DNA of 10,894 bases from Nocardioidaceae bacterium (GTDB lineage: Bacteria; Actinomycetota; Actinomycetes; Propionibacteriales; Nocardioidaceae): positions 1-10,894 of the forward strand of contig JACCUS010000313.1 in NCBI GenBank assembly GCA_013811715.1, written 5' to 3'. Both the position numbers and the translations under genes were made by a program. How positions within the stretch are numbered: the stretch's first letter is position 1; each line of letters begins with the position of its first letter. Positions 1 through 7,049 of this stretch are shown here, one piece after another. The notes under the pieces are model-generated. The model was not told the DNA's origin. It did no database searches and saw only the letters and a list, made by a program, of their open reading frames with translations.

Positions 1-1611
1 CACGGGCCGCTCGGGATGCAGCAGCAGCCGCTTGAGCCGCTCGGAGTCGCGCAGCATCAATGTCAACCGCTTGTACGACGGCACCCTCCGGGCGAAGCCG
101 ATCGTCAACACGTCGGCGTCGAGCACGGAGTCGACCCAGCCCAGCTCTGCAGCGCTGGCGCCGCGGGCCAACCATGACTTGCGAACCCTGGTCCGCACGT
201 CCGCGACGAGATGGGCGCGCAGCTCGCGCTTGGTCTGCCAGATCGACGTCCCGGGGATCTTGTCGATCGCGCTCCAGTCCTGCGAGCTCTCCACCGCCGT
301 GAGCACCCCCTGCCTCTCGGCGAGCTCGATCACCTCACGTGCCACCCAGGTGGGGGCGTGCACGCCGTTCGTGATGGAGGCGATCGGCACGTCGCCTTGG
401 TCGAACCCCGGCCACAGACCCGCGAACATCCCGCGTGAGACGTGGCCGTGCAGCCGACTGACGCCGTTGGCGCGGCCGGCCAGCCGCAGACCCATCACGG
501 CCATGTTGAAGACCGTCGGGTCACCGCCCGGGTAGTCCTCGGCACCGAGCGCCATGATCTGCTCGACCGAAAGCCCGTCGGAGGCGTTCTCGCCCCCGAA
601 CTGCATCTCGATGAGCTCGCGGGTGAAACGGTCGATGCCCGCCGGAACCGGCGTGTGGGTGGTGAAGACCGTGCCGGCGCGGGCCATCTCCACGGCGCCT
701 TCGAAGTCGAGGGCGTCGGCTTCGATGAACTCGCGGATCCGCTCCACGCCCAAGAACCCGGCATGGCCCTCATTGGTGTGGAAGACCTCAGGTGCCGGCG
801 CGTCGGTGATTCGGCAGTAGGCGCGGATGGCGCGGATGCCGCCGACTCCGAGGAGCACCTCTTGGAGCAGCCGGTGGTCCGAGCCGCCGCCGTACAGGCG
901 ATCAGTGACGTCGCGCAGAGCCGAGGCGTTGGCTTCGATGTCGGAGTCCAAGAGCAGCAGCGGCACCCGACCCACCTGCGCGACCCACACCCGAGCGGCC
1001 AGCTCCTGTCCACCGGGCACGCCGACCACGACCTGCGCCGGCGAACCGTCGTCCTCACGCAACAGTGTCAACGGCAGCTCGTCGGGGTCGACAGTCGGGT
1101 ACCGCTCCGTCTGCCAGCCTTCGCGGGACAAGAACTGGCGGAAGTAGCCGTGCCGGTAGAGCAGGCCGACGCCGAGCATCGGGACACCGAGGTCGCTGGC
1201 GGTCTTCAGGTGGTCGCCGGCCAAGATGCCCAGCCCACCTGAGTACTGCGGCAGCACGGCGGCGATCCCGAACTCCGGTGAGAAGTAGGCGATCTGGCGT
1301 GGAACGTCCTCGTCGAGCGACTGGAACCAGCGATCCCCGGTCAGGTACTCGTCCAGGTCGGCGTGTGCCAGCTCGAGCTGTCTGGTGAAGCGCTTGTCCT
1401 CGCTCAGGGCCCGCAGGCGCTGCGCCGGGACGGAGCCCAAGAACCTGACCGGATGCCGCCCGCTTGCCGCCCACGCCGCCGCGTCGATCGCCTCGAACAG
1501 ATCCCGCGTCTCGGGGTGCCACGACCATCTCAGGTTGGTCGCCAGCTCCTCGAGCGGTCGCAACGAGGCGGGCAGGACAGGGCGTACGGTGAATCGTCGG
1601 ATGGCGCGCAC
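1..1611 (-). CDS. glgP: Alpha-glucan (glycogen) phosphorylase, N-terminal 537 residues, cut by window edge
   Basis: A GT35-family phosphorylase that releases glucose-1-phosphate from the non-reducing ends of cytosolic alpha-1,4-glucan, using orthophosphate and pyridoxal phosphate. The frame is open without a stop from 1611 down to base 1. It shows the motifs of the shorter bacterial alpha-glucan phosphorylases: RRFTVR near residue 5, NLRWSWH near 26, SPEFGI near 111, QYSGGLGILAGDHLK near 122, HTNEGHAGF near 278, FTTHTPVPAGIDRF near 316 and TIGFARRVPSYKR near 503. The family usually has about 850 residues, so roughly the last third, including the PLP lysine, lies outside the window and intactness cannot be judged. 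I chose the GTG at 1611 because the mycobacterial GlgP N-terminus as I recall it begins at the equivalent residue and a TANNNT hexamer lies 6 bases upstream. An in-frame ATG at 1698 would add 29 residues that do not look like the family. It diverges from the glgE operon, so degradation and synthesis of one polymer are encoded back to back. Confidence 0.96.
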   Translation of the reverse strand, partial: MRAIRRFTVRPVLPASLRPLEELATNLRWSWHPETRDLFEAIDAAAWAASGRHPVRFLGSVPAQRLRALSEDKRFTRQLELAHADLDEYLTGDRWFQSLDEDVPRQIAYFSPEFGIAAVLPQYSGGLGILAGDHLKTASDLGVPMLGVGLLYRHGYFRQFLSREGWQTERYPTVDPDELPLTLLREDDGSPAQVVVGVPGGQELAARVWVAQVGRVPLLLLDSDIEANASALRDVTDRLYGGGSDHRLLQEVLLGVGGIRAIRAYCRITDAPAPEVFHTNEGHAGFLGVERIREFIEADALDFEGAVEMARAGTVFTTHTPVPAGIDRFTRELIEMQFGGENASDGLSVEQIMALGAEDYPGGDPTVFNMAVMGLRLAGRANGVSRLHGHVSRGMFAGLWPGFDQGDVPIASITNGVHAPTWVAREVIELAERQGVLTAVESSQDWSAIDKIPGTSIWQTKRELRAHLVADVRTRVRKSWLARGASAAELGWVDSVLDADVLTIGFARRVPSYKRLTLMLRDSERLKRLLLHPERPV

Positions 1612-1617
1612 CGGAGA

Positions 1618-1647
1618 ACGGTATCCGCGCTGGCTGGGGACGGCCAA
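1618..1647 (-). promoter_or_regulatory. Predicted leaderless promoter of glgP
   Basis: On the minus strand TACCGT (1623-1618) fits the actinobacterial -10 consensus TANNNT. Its last T lies 7 bases before the G of the GTG at 1611, so the predicted +1 is the first base of the start codon. TTGGCC (1647-1642) is a partial match to a -35 element with an 18-base spacer. The bases just before the GTG (tctccg) contain no Shine-Dalgarno sequence, which agrees with leaderless translation. The prediction rests on spacing and consensus only. Confidence 0.5.
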
Positions 1648-1741
1648 TCGAGGGCACGTGGCGTTTTCCGATTCGTCCGACCGCGCGGCGCTCGACATCC
1701 CCGTGTCTGATGGGCGTTGGGTGTTCTGTCCGGGGATGCCG

Positions 1742-1797
1742 CGAGATGCGCGAGAATGCTGTCTTGTCGGGCCAGAACAGCATTCTTACGCATCTCG
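1742..1797. repeat. Large imperfect inverted repeat (21-base arms, 14-base spacer)
   Basis: The left arm at 1742-1762 (cgagatgcg, cg, agaatgctgt) and the right arm at 1777-1797 are reverse complements except for two adjacent central positions (cg in one arm, ta in the complement of the other). The 14-base spacer is cttgtcgggccaga. No T-run follows on either strand, and no upstream gene on either strand needs a terminator here. The element lies outside both predicted transcripts. It could be an operator controlling the two divergent units, a dispersed intergenic palindrome, or a structured small RNA. The sequence alone does not decide between these. Confidence 0.85.
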
Positions 1798-1975
1798 AGC
1801 GCGTTCATTTGCGACGATTCCTTCCCGCAGGGGCGGGGTGACTGACGCTGGCTGCGACCTGGGCACCCCGATCAGCCGTTAGGGGCGGCACGCCTCGAAC
1901 CGGCGATACGACCTGCGAGGCCGCTTCTGCGGCAAGAGATCCCCAGCCCCTCGCACCGCCTCGCGTCCGGGCTGA

Positions 1976-2013
1976 TTGTGTGTCGGCCGCCCCCGTTCGC
2001 TAGGTTCGGTGTC
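1976..2013 (+). promoter_or_regulatory. Predicted near-leaderless promoter of the glgE operon
   Basis: TAGGTT at 2001-2006 fits the TANNNT -10 consensus and ends 8 bases before the glgE ATG at 2015. A start of transcription at 2013-2015 would leave 0-2 untranslated bases. TTGTGT (1976-1981) is a possible -35 element, but its 19-base spacer is longer than usual. The bases before the ATG (cggtgtca) contain no Shine-Dalgarno sequence. The same layout is seen at glgP and at the YbbN-like gene, which strengthens the call. Confidence 0.45.
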
Positions 2014-2014
2014 A

Positions 2015-3994
2015 ATGGTTGAGCGCATTCCGATCACCGATGTCACCCCACTGGTCGAGCAGGGTCGCTACCCGGTCAAGGCCGTGGTCGGGGAGTCCCT
2101 CATCGTCTCGGCGACCGTGTTCCGTGAGGGCCATGACGCGGTGGGCGCCGGCGTGGTACTCACCGACCCGACGGGCACGGACCGTCGCCTCGAGTTCATG
2201 GCCGCCGGCGAGGAACCCGACCGCTACCACGCCGTCGTGACCCCGGACAGCGAAGGCGGCTGGGACTACCGCGTGGAGTCGTGGACTGACCCCTACCGGA
2301 CCTGGCGGCACGCGGCCGAGATCAAGATCCCCGCCGAGATCGACGTCGAGCTGATGTTCACCGAGGGAGCCCTGGTGCTCGAACGCGCGGCAGTCGAGCT
2401 GCCGACCGAGGCGGACGACGAGCGCAGCACTCTGCTGGCGGCGGCCAAGGCGGGTCGCGACACCGGTCGGCCGGTGCCTGTGCGGCTGTCGGCGCTCACC
2501 AGCCCCGACGTCGTGGCCGCGTTGCACGACCACCCGCTGCGCCATCTGGTCTCTACCGCCGGGCCGTACGACCTGTACGTCGACCGGCGGCGGGCGTTGT
2601 ACGGCTCCTGGTACGAGTTCTTCCCACGCTCGGAGGGCGCCACCTTCGACGACGAGGCGCGGACCTGGAAGTCCGGGACGTTCGCCACCGCCGCCCAGCG
2701 CCTCGAAGCGGTCGCCGAGATGGGCTTCGACGTCGTCTATCTGCCGCCCATCCACCCGATCGGAGAGGTCAACCGCAAGGGACCCAACAACACCTTGACC
2801 CCCGGCCCCGACGACCCCGGTTCGCCCTGGGCCATCGGGTCGAAGGAGGGCGGGCACGACGCCATCCATCCCGACCTCGGCACGCTCGCCGACTTCGACG
2901 CCTTCGTCGGGCGGGCCCGCGACCTCGGCCTCGAGGTGGCGCTCGACCTGGCCCTGCAGTGCGCCCCCGACCACCCGTGGGTCAAGAGCGACCCGTCCTG
3001 GTTCTCCACCCGCGCCGACGGCACGATCGCCTACGCCGAGAACCCCCCGAAGAAATACCAGGACATCTACCCGCTCAACTTCGACAACGACTACGACGGG
3101 CTGTCCAAGGAGGTGCTTCGCGTGGTCCGGCACTGGATGGACCACGGTGTGCGGATCTTCCGGGTCGACAACCCGCATACGAAGCCGGTCATGTTCTGGG
3201 AGTGGATGCTCGCCGAGGTGCGCCGGACGGACCCGGACGTGATCTTCTTGTCCGAGGCCTTCACGCGCCCGGCGATGATGCGCGCGTTGGCCATGGTCGG
3301 CTTCCACCAGTCCTACACGTACTTCACCTGGCGCAACACCAGGCCGGAGCTGGAGTCCTACCTGCACGAGCTGTCGCACGTCACCAGCGACGTGATGCGA
3401 CCCAACCTCTTCGTCAACACCCAAGACATCCTCACCGAGTTCTTGCAGTACGGCGGTCCGGCCGCCTTCCGGCTGCGCGCCGCCATCGCCGCCACCGCCT
3501 CCCCCACCTGGGGCGTCTACGCGGGCTACGAGCTCTATGAGCACGTCGCGCTGCGCCCCGGCTCGGAGGAGTACCTGGACTCGGAGAAGTACCAGTACCG
3601 GCCGCGCGACTGGGCGGGTGCCGCCGAGCAGGGCCGCACCCTGGCGCCGTACCTCACCCGGCTCAACGACATCCGCCGCCGGCATCCGGCGCTGCAGGCG
3701 CTGCGCAACCTGACGATCCACCGCGGCGACGACGAGTCGATCCTGTGCTTCAGCAAGCGCAGCACGACTCCAGGTGCCGAGGACACGGTGATCGTGGTGG
3801 TCAACGTCGACCCCCATGCGACCCGCGAGACCATCGTGCACCTGACCATGCCCGCGTTGGGGCTCGAGTGGCACGACACGTTCATCGTCGACGACGAGGT
3901 CAGCGGCCAGAGCTGGCGATGGGGCGAACGCAACTACGTGCGCCTCGACCCGTCCGACGAGCCCGCCCATATCTTGTCGGTCCGGAGGTCGTGA
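2015..3994 (+). CDS. glgE: Alpha-1,4-glucan:maltose-1-phosphate maltosyltransferase (GlgE)
   Basis: A GH13_3 enzyme of 659 residues that transfers maltosyl units from alpha-maltose-1-phosphate to the non-reducing end of an alpha-1,4-glucan and releases phosphate. It is the polymer-extending step of the GlgE pathway. An N-terminal beta-domain (about 1-120) comes first, then YGSWYEFFPR at 196-205 and the family motif with IHPIGEVNRKGPNN ending at 259. The nucleophile is Asp385 (FRVDNPHTK), the general acid Glu414 (LSEAFTRP) and the third carboxylate Asp471 (NTQDIL). Their spacings, 29 and 57, match Asp394/Glu423/Asp480 recalled for Streptomyces GlgE. EEYLDSEKYQ follows the barrel core. The ATG at 2015 was preferred to a TTG at 1976 because the family N-terminus aligns from IPITDVTPLVEQGRYPVKAV and the upstream bases look like a promoter. 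It is the first gene of the operon; treS starts 4 bases after the stop. Residue 470 is Gln where I recall Pro in homologues. Confidence 0.97.
   Translation: MVERIPITDVTPLVEQGRYPVKAVVGESLIVSATVFREGHDAVGAGVVLTDPTGTDRRLEFMAAGEEPDRYHAVVTPDSEGGWDYRVESWTDPYRTWRHAAEIKIPAEIDVELMFTEGALVLERAAVELPTEADDERSTLLAAAKAGRDTGRPVPVRLSALTSPDVVAALHDHPLRHLVSTAGPYDLYVDRRRALYGSWYEFFPRSEGATFDDEARTWKSGTFATAAQRLEAVAEMGFDVVYLPPIHPIGEVNRKGPNNTLTPGPDDPGSPWAIGSKEGGHDAIHPDLGTLADFDAFVGRARDLGLEVALDLALQCAPDHPWVKSDPSWFSTRADGTIAYAENPPKKYQDIYPLNFDNDYDGLSKEVLRVVRHWMDHGVRIFRVDNPHTKPVMFWEWMLAEVRRTDPDVIFLSEAFTRPAMMRALAMVGFHQSYTYFTWRNTRPELESYLHELSHVTSDVMRPNLFVNTQDILTEFLQYGGPAAFRLRAAIAATASPTWGVYAGYELYEHVALRPGSEEYLDSEKYQYRPRDWAGAAEQGRTLAPYLTRLNDIRRRHPALQALRNLTIHRGDDESILCFSKRSTTPGAEDTVIVVVNVDPHATRETIVHLTMPALGLEWHDTFIVDDEVSGQSWRWGERNYVRLDPSDEPAHILSVRRS
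3984..3988 (+). promoter_or_regulatory. Ribosome binding site of treS
   Basis: GGAGG lies 10 bases before the GTG at 3999, inside the last codons of glgE, and the glgE stop codon falls between it and the start. This supports the GTG start and suggests translation of treS coupled to termination on glgE. Confidence 0.7.
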
Positions 3995-3998
3995 CGCC

Positions 3999-5663
3999 GT
4001 GAACAAAGACCCGATGTGGTTCAAGCGCGCCGTCTTCTACGAGGTGCTGGTGCGGTCCTTCAAGGACTCCAACGGCGACGGTGTCGGCGACTTCAACGGA
4101 CTGCGCGAGAAGCTGGACTACCTCGAATGGCTCGGCGTGGACTGCCTGTGGATACCGCCGTTCTACCCCTCCCCGCTGCGCGACGGCGGGTACGACGTCG
4201 CCGACTACGAGAGCATCTCGGCCGAGTGCGGCAGTCTCGACGACTTCAAAGGGCTGCTCGACGACGCGCACCGGCGCGGCCTTCGGGTGATCGTCGACTT
4301 CGTGATGAACCACACCAGCGACCAGCACTGGTGGTTCCAGGAGTCGCGCAGCGACCCGCACGGGCCGTACGGCGACTTCTACGTGTGGTCCGACACCGAC
4401 GATCTCTACCAGGACGCCCGGGTCATCTTCGTCGACACGGAGCCGTCGAACTGGACATGGGACCCGGTGCGTCAGCAGTACTTCTGGCATCGCTTCTACA
4501 GCCATCAGCCCGACCTGAACTTCGACAACCCGGCCGTCCACGAGGCGATGATCGACTCGTTGCGCTTCTGGCTCGACCTCGGCATCGACGGGTTGCGCCT
4601 CGACGCCGTCCCCTACCTGTACGAGCGGCCGGGAACCAACGGCGAGAACCTGCCCGAGACGCATGACTTCTTGCGCAAGGTCCGCAAGACCGTCGACGAC
4701 GAGTACGCCGACCGGATCTTGCTCGCCGAGGCGAACCAGTGGCCGGCCGACGTGGTCGACTACTTCGGCGACCTCGAGGCCGGCGGCGACGAGTGCCACA
4801 TGTGCTTCCACTTCCCGGTGATGCCCCGGATCTTCATGGCGGTGCGCCGGGAGTCGCGCTACCCGATCTCGGAGATCCTCGAGCAGACGCCGACGATCCC
4901 CGACCACTGCCAGTGGGGCATCTTCCTTCGCAACCACGACGAGCTGACCTTAGAGATGGTCACCGACGACGATCGGGACTACATGTGGACGGAGTACGCG
5001 AAGGACCCCCGAATGAAGGCGAACATCGGCATCCGGCGGCGGTTGGCCCCGCTGCTCGACAACGACATCAACCAGACGGAGCTCTTCACGGCGCTGTTGT
5101 TGTCGCTGCCGGGCTCTCCGATGCTCTACTACGGCGACGAGATCGGGATGGGTGACAACATCTGGCTGGGCGACCGGGACGGCGTACGCACCCCGATGCA
5201 GTGGACGCCGGACCGCAACGCCGGGTTCTCCACCGCCACACCCGGCCGGCTCTACCTGCCGACGATCATGGACCCGGTCTTCGGCTACCAGTCCGTCAAC
5301 GTCGAGGCAGAGCTCGAGAACACCTCGTCGTTGCTGCACTGGACCCGGCGGATGGTGCATGCCCGCAAGCAGCATCCGGCCTTCGGCATGGGCACCTTCA
5401 CCGACCTCGGCGGCAGCAACCCCAGCGTGTTCTCGTTCAGCCGGGACTTCGGCGACGACACCGTGCTCTGCGTCAACAACCTCTCCCGCTTCCCCCAGCC
5501 CGTCGAGCTCGACCTGCGGCGCTGGGAGGGCAGCGAGCCGATCGAGATGCTCGGCCACGTTAGGTTCCCCCGCATCGGGGAACTCCCTTACCTGTTGACC
5601 CTCTCGGGACACGGCTTCTACTGGTTCTTGATCTCTCGCTCTGAGGAGGCGCCCCCGCCGTGA
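3999..5663 (+). CDS. treS: Trehalose synthase / maltose alpha-D-glucosyltransferase
   Basis: A GH13_16 enzyme of 554 residues that interconverts trehalose and maltose in the cytosol. In this context it supplies maltose to the maltokinase encoded next. The N-terminus WFKRAVFYEVLVRSFKDSNG and the following DGVGDF loop are typical of TreS. Catalytic residues are the nucleophile Asp202 (GLRLDAVPYL), general acid Glu244 (LLAEANQW) and Asp314 (RNHDELTLEM). Their spacings of 42 and 70 equal those of Asp230/Glu272/Asp342 recalled for the M. smegmatis enzyme. The beta-strand signature DFVMNHTSDQHWWF lies near residue 102. The protein ends after the usual small C-terminal beta-domain, so the maltokinase is not fused to it as in many other bacteria. 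GTG start with GGAGG 10 bases upstream; the stop overlaps the mak start by 4 bases (GTGA). The length is slightly short for actinobacterial TreS because the N-terminal extension is brief. Confidence 0.97.
   Translation: MNKDPMWFKRAVFYEVLVRSFKDSNGDGVGDFNGLREKLDYLEWLGVDCLWIPPFYPSPLRDGGYDVADYESISAECGSLDDFKGLLDDAHRRGLRVIVDFVMNHTSDQHWWFQESRSDPHGPYGDFYVWSDTDDLYQDARVIFVDTEPSNWTWDPVRQQYFWHRFYSHQPDLNFDNPAVHEAMIDSLRFWLDLGIDGLRLDAVPYLYERPGTNGENLPETHDFLRKVRKTVDDEYADRILLAEANQWPADVVDYFGDLEAGGDECHMCFHFPVMPRIFMAVRRESRYPISEILEQTPTIPDHCQWGIFLRNHDELTLEMVTDDDRDYMWTEYAKDPRMKANIGIRRRLAPLLDNDINQTELFTALLLSLPGSPMLYYGDEIGMGDNIWLGDRDGVRTPMQWTPDRNAGFSTATPGRLYLPTIMDPVFGYQSVNVEAELENTSSLLHWTRRMVHARKQHPAFGMGTFTDLGGSNPSVFSFSRDFGDDTVLCVNNLSRFPQPVELDLRRWEGSEPIEMLGHVRFPRIGELPYLLTLSGHGFYWFLISRSEEAPPP
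5643..5649 (+). promoter_or_regulatory. Ribosome binding site of mak
   Basis: GAGGAGG lies 10 bases before the GTG at 5660, within the end of treS. With the 4-base GTGA overlap this points to translational coupling of treS and mak. Confidence 0.7.
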
Positions 5664-7048
5664 GCTCCCTGCTACACGAGCAACTCGAGGCCTACTTCGC
5701 CGGCAGGCGCTGGTTCGCCGGTAAGGGCAGGGGTTTCCGCGTGACCCACGTGCACGCGCTGCCCTGGCTCGCCGACTCCGAGCCGTGGGTCCGCATCGAG
5801 GTGGTCACGGTCGAGTACGACGACGGCGCCACAGACGCCTACCAGTTCCCCATCTGCTACCTCCCCGAGGCCGACCCCAACCTGGCGCACGCGGCGCTGG
5901 GCCCGTTCGAGCACCCCGACCTCGGTCCGGTCGTCGCCTATGACGCCGTCTACGTGAAGCCAGCGGCCGACCTGCTGCTCGAAGGCTTCTGGCGCCAGCA
6001 GCGCCTCGACGGTGTCACGTTCACCGTGGTCGAAGGGGCTGAGCTGCCCGCGACGTCGACCCCCGGCACGGTGATGACCGCCGAGCAGTCCAACACCTCG
6101 ATCGCGTACGGCGAGGACGCCGTCCTCAAGCTGTTCCGCCGGGTCAGCGCCGGGTTCAACCCCGACATCGAGATCCACGAGGCGCTGACTCGCCACGGTG
6201 GCGAGCATGTGGCGCCGCTGCTCGGCTGGATCGACGGCGTCTGGGCCGACGCGGACGGCAGCCCGCACGACGGTCACCTCGGAATGCTGCAGGAGTTCCT
6301 GCGGACAGCCACCGACGGCTGGGACATCGCGTTGGCGAGTGTGCGAGACCTGCTGGTCGAGGAGGACCTGCACCCCGACGAGGTGGGCGGCGACTTCGCC
6401 GGCGAGGCTGAGCGGCTGGGCGAGGCGACGGCGGAGGTGCACGCGGACCTGGCGCGGCTGTTCGGCACCGGCACCTTGACCACCGACCAGCGCAAACGTC
6501 TGGTCGACGCGATGCGGCAGCGGCTGGACAAAGCGCTGTCCATCGTGCCCGAGCTCGAGGAGCACGCCAACGGCCTGAGACACCACTTCGACAACCTCGC
6601 CGATCTGGACGAGCCCATCTTCGTCCAGCGGGTGCATGGGGACTTCCACCTCGGGCAGACGCTTCGCACCGTCAAGGGCTGGAAGATCATCGACTTCGAG
6701 GGCGAACCGGCCAAGTCGCTGCCCGAGCGGGCGGCTCTGGACTCTCCGCTGCGCGACGTGGCAGGGATGCTGAGGTCCTTCGACTACGCCGCGGGCGCCA
6801 CCCTCCAGCAGTTCGGCGGCAGTGAGCAGCTGAGGTACCGGTCCACCGAGTGGTCCACCCGCAACCGAGCGGCCTTCCTCAACGGCTACTCCTCCGGACG
6901 GGGCGAGGACGCTTCCGAGCACCAGGTCCTCCTGCGCGCCTACGAGGCGGACAAGGCCGTCTACGAGGCGGTCTATGAGACCAGGAACCGGCCAGGCTGG
7001 CTGCGGATCCCGCTGCGCGCGCTCGCCCGGCTGGCCCCTGAGGAGTGA
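5660..7048 (+). CDS. mak: Maltokinase (ATP-dependent maltose-1-phosphate synthesis)
   Basis: A 462-residue kinase (also called Pep2) that phosphorylates maltose with ATP to alpha-maltose-1-phosphate, the substrate of GlgE. It has the aminoglycoside-phosphotransferase-like fold. The N-terminal cap carries the family motif RRWFAGKGRGF near residue 16. The ATP-binding lobe has EQSNTSIAYGEDAVLKLFRR, with Lys157 as the likely ATP-phosphate-binding lysine, followed by GFNPDIEIHEAL. The catalytic loop is VHGDFHLGQT with Asp328 as the likely catalytic base, and the metal-binding aspartate is Asp345 in IIDFEGEP. The downstream PLRDVAGMLRSFDYAA is also characteristic of maltokinases. GTG start overlapping the treS stop; the glgB start codon begins one base after the mak stop. 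The separate, adjacent treS and mak genes and the neighbouring glgE make the assignment firm. A glucosamine kinase of the same fold is the only realistic alternative and is disfavoured by context. Confidence 0.95.
   Translation: MSSLLHEQLEAYFAGRRWFAGKGRGFRVTHVHALPWLADSEPWVRIEVVTVEYDDGATDAYQFPICYLPEADPNLAHAALGPFEHPDLGPVVAYDAVYVKPAADLLLEGFWRQQRLDGVTFTVVEGAELPATSTPGTVMTAEQSNTSIAYGEDAVLKLFRRVSAGFNPDIEIHEALTRHGGEHVAPLLGWIDGVWADADGSPHDGHLGMLQEFLRTATDGWDIALASVRDLLVEEDLHPDEVGGDFAGEAERLGEATAEVHADLARLFGTGTLTTDQRKRLVDAMRQRLDKALSIVPELEEHANGLRHHFDNLADLDEPIFVQRVHGDFHLGQTLRTVKGWKIIDFEGEPAKSLPERAALDSPLRDVAGMLRSFDYAAGATLQQFGGSEQLRYRSTEWSTRNRAAFLNGYSSGRGEDASEHQVLLRAYEADKAVYEAVYETRNRPGWLRIPLRALARLAPEE
7040..7045 (+). 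promoter_or_regulatory. Ribosome binding site of glgB
   Basis: GAGGAG lies only 4 bases before the ATG at 7050 and overlaps the last mak codons just ahead of its TGA. The spacing is short, but no better start is near: an in-frame ATG at 6975 lies inside mak and would add 25 residues unlike the family. Confidence 0.55.
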
Positions 7049-7049
7049 G

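Larger units (their letters stand above)
1612..2014. other. Divergent intergenic region between glgP and glgE
   Basis: About 400 bases between the two start codons, with no convincing gene on either strand. It holds the two predicted promoters at its edges and a large imperfect inverted repeat at 1742-1797. Smaller potential stems are CGGGGTG/CACCCCG (1834-1840 with 1864-1870), GCCTCG/CGAGGC (1892-1897 with 1916-1921) and GCCGC/GCGGC (1920-1924 with 1929-1933). These are short and common in GC-rich DNA, so I give them no function. I find no tRNA, riboswitch or other known RNA here. If both flanking mRNAs are leaderless, everything between the promoters is untranscribed spacer, protein-binding DNA or part of an unrecognised transcript. 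Confidence 0.7.

Noticed and set aside
442..1242. 266-residue plus-strand frame opposite glgP
   Set aside because: Exact codon-phase complement of glgP; no domain recognisable.
1696..1698. Upstream in-frame ATG as the glgP start
   Set aside because: It would add 29 residues not typical of the family, without a Shine-Dalgarno sequence at proper spacing or a -10 element at leaderless spacing. The GTG at 1611 fits both homology and promoter.
1775..1788. Possible SOS (LexA) box in the gaacagcattct region
   Set aside because: It does not form the TCGAAC-N4-GTTCGA type palindrome. The symmetry seen belongs to the larger 21-base inverted repeat.
1530..1808. 92-residue minus-strand frame whose start contains the inverted repeat
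   Set aside because: It overlaps the glgP start in another frame, its N-terminus is encoded by the palindrome, and the rest resembles nothing.
1834..1885. Possibly competing stems (CGGGGTG/CACCCCG and CCCC/GGGG) as an attenuator or riboswitch upstream of glgE
   Set aside because: Stems are short and expected by chance in GC-rich DNA, and they lie upstream of the predicted glgE transcription start.
1976..1978. TTG as the glgE start, adding 13 residues
   Set aside because: The added part coincides with the predicted promoter, and the family N-terminus aligns from the ATG at 2015.
2012..4024. 670-residue open frame on the minus strand opposite glgE
   Set aside because: It mirrors glgE codons and is open only because of high GC codon bias. 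The translation is Val/Gly/Arg/Asp-rich without recognisable domains.
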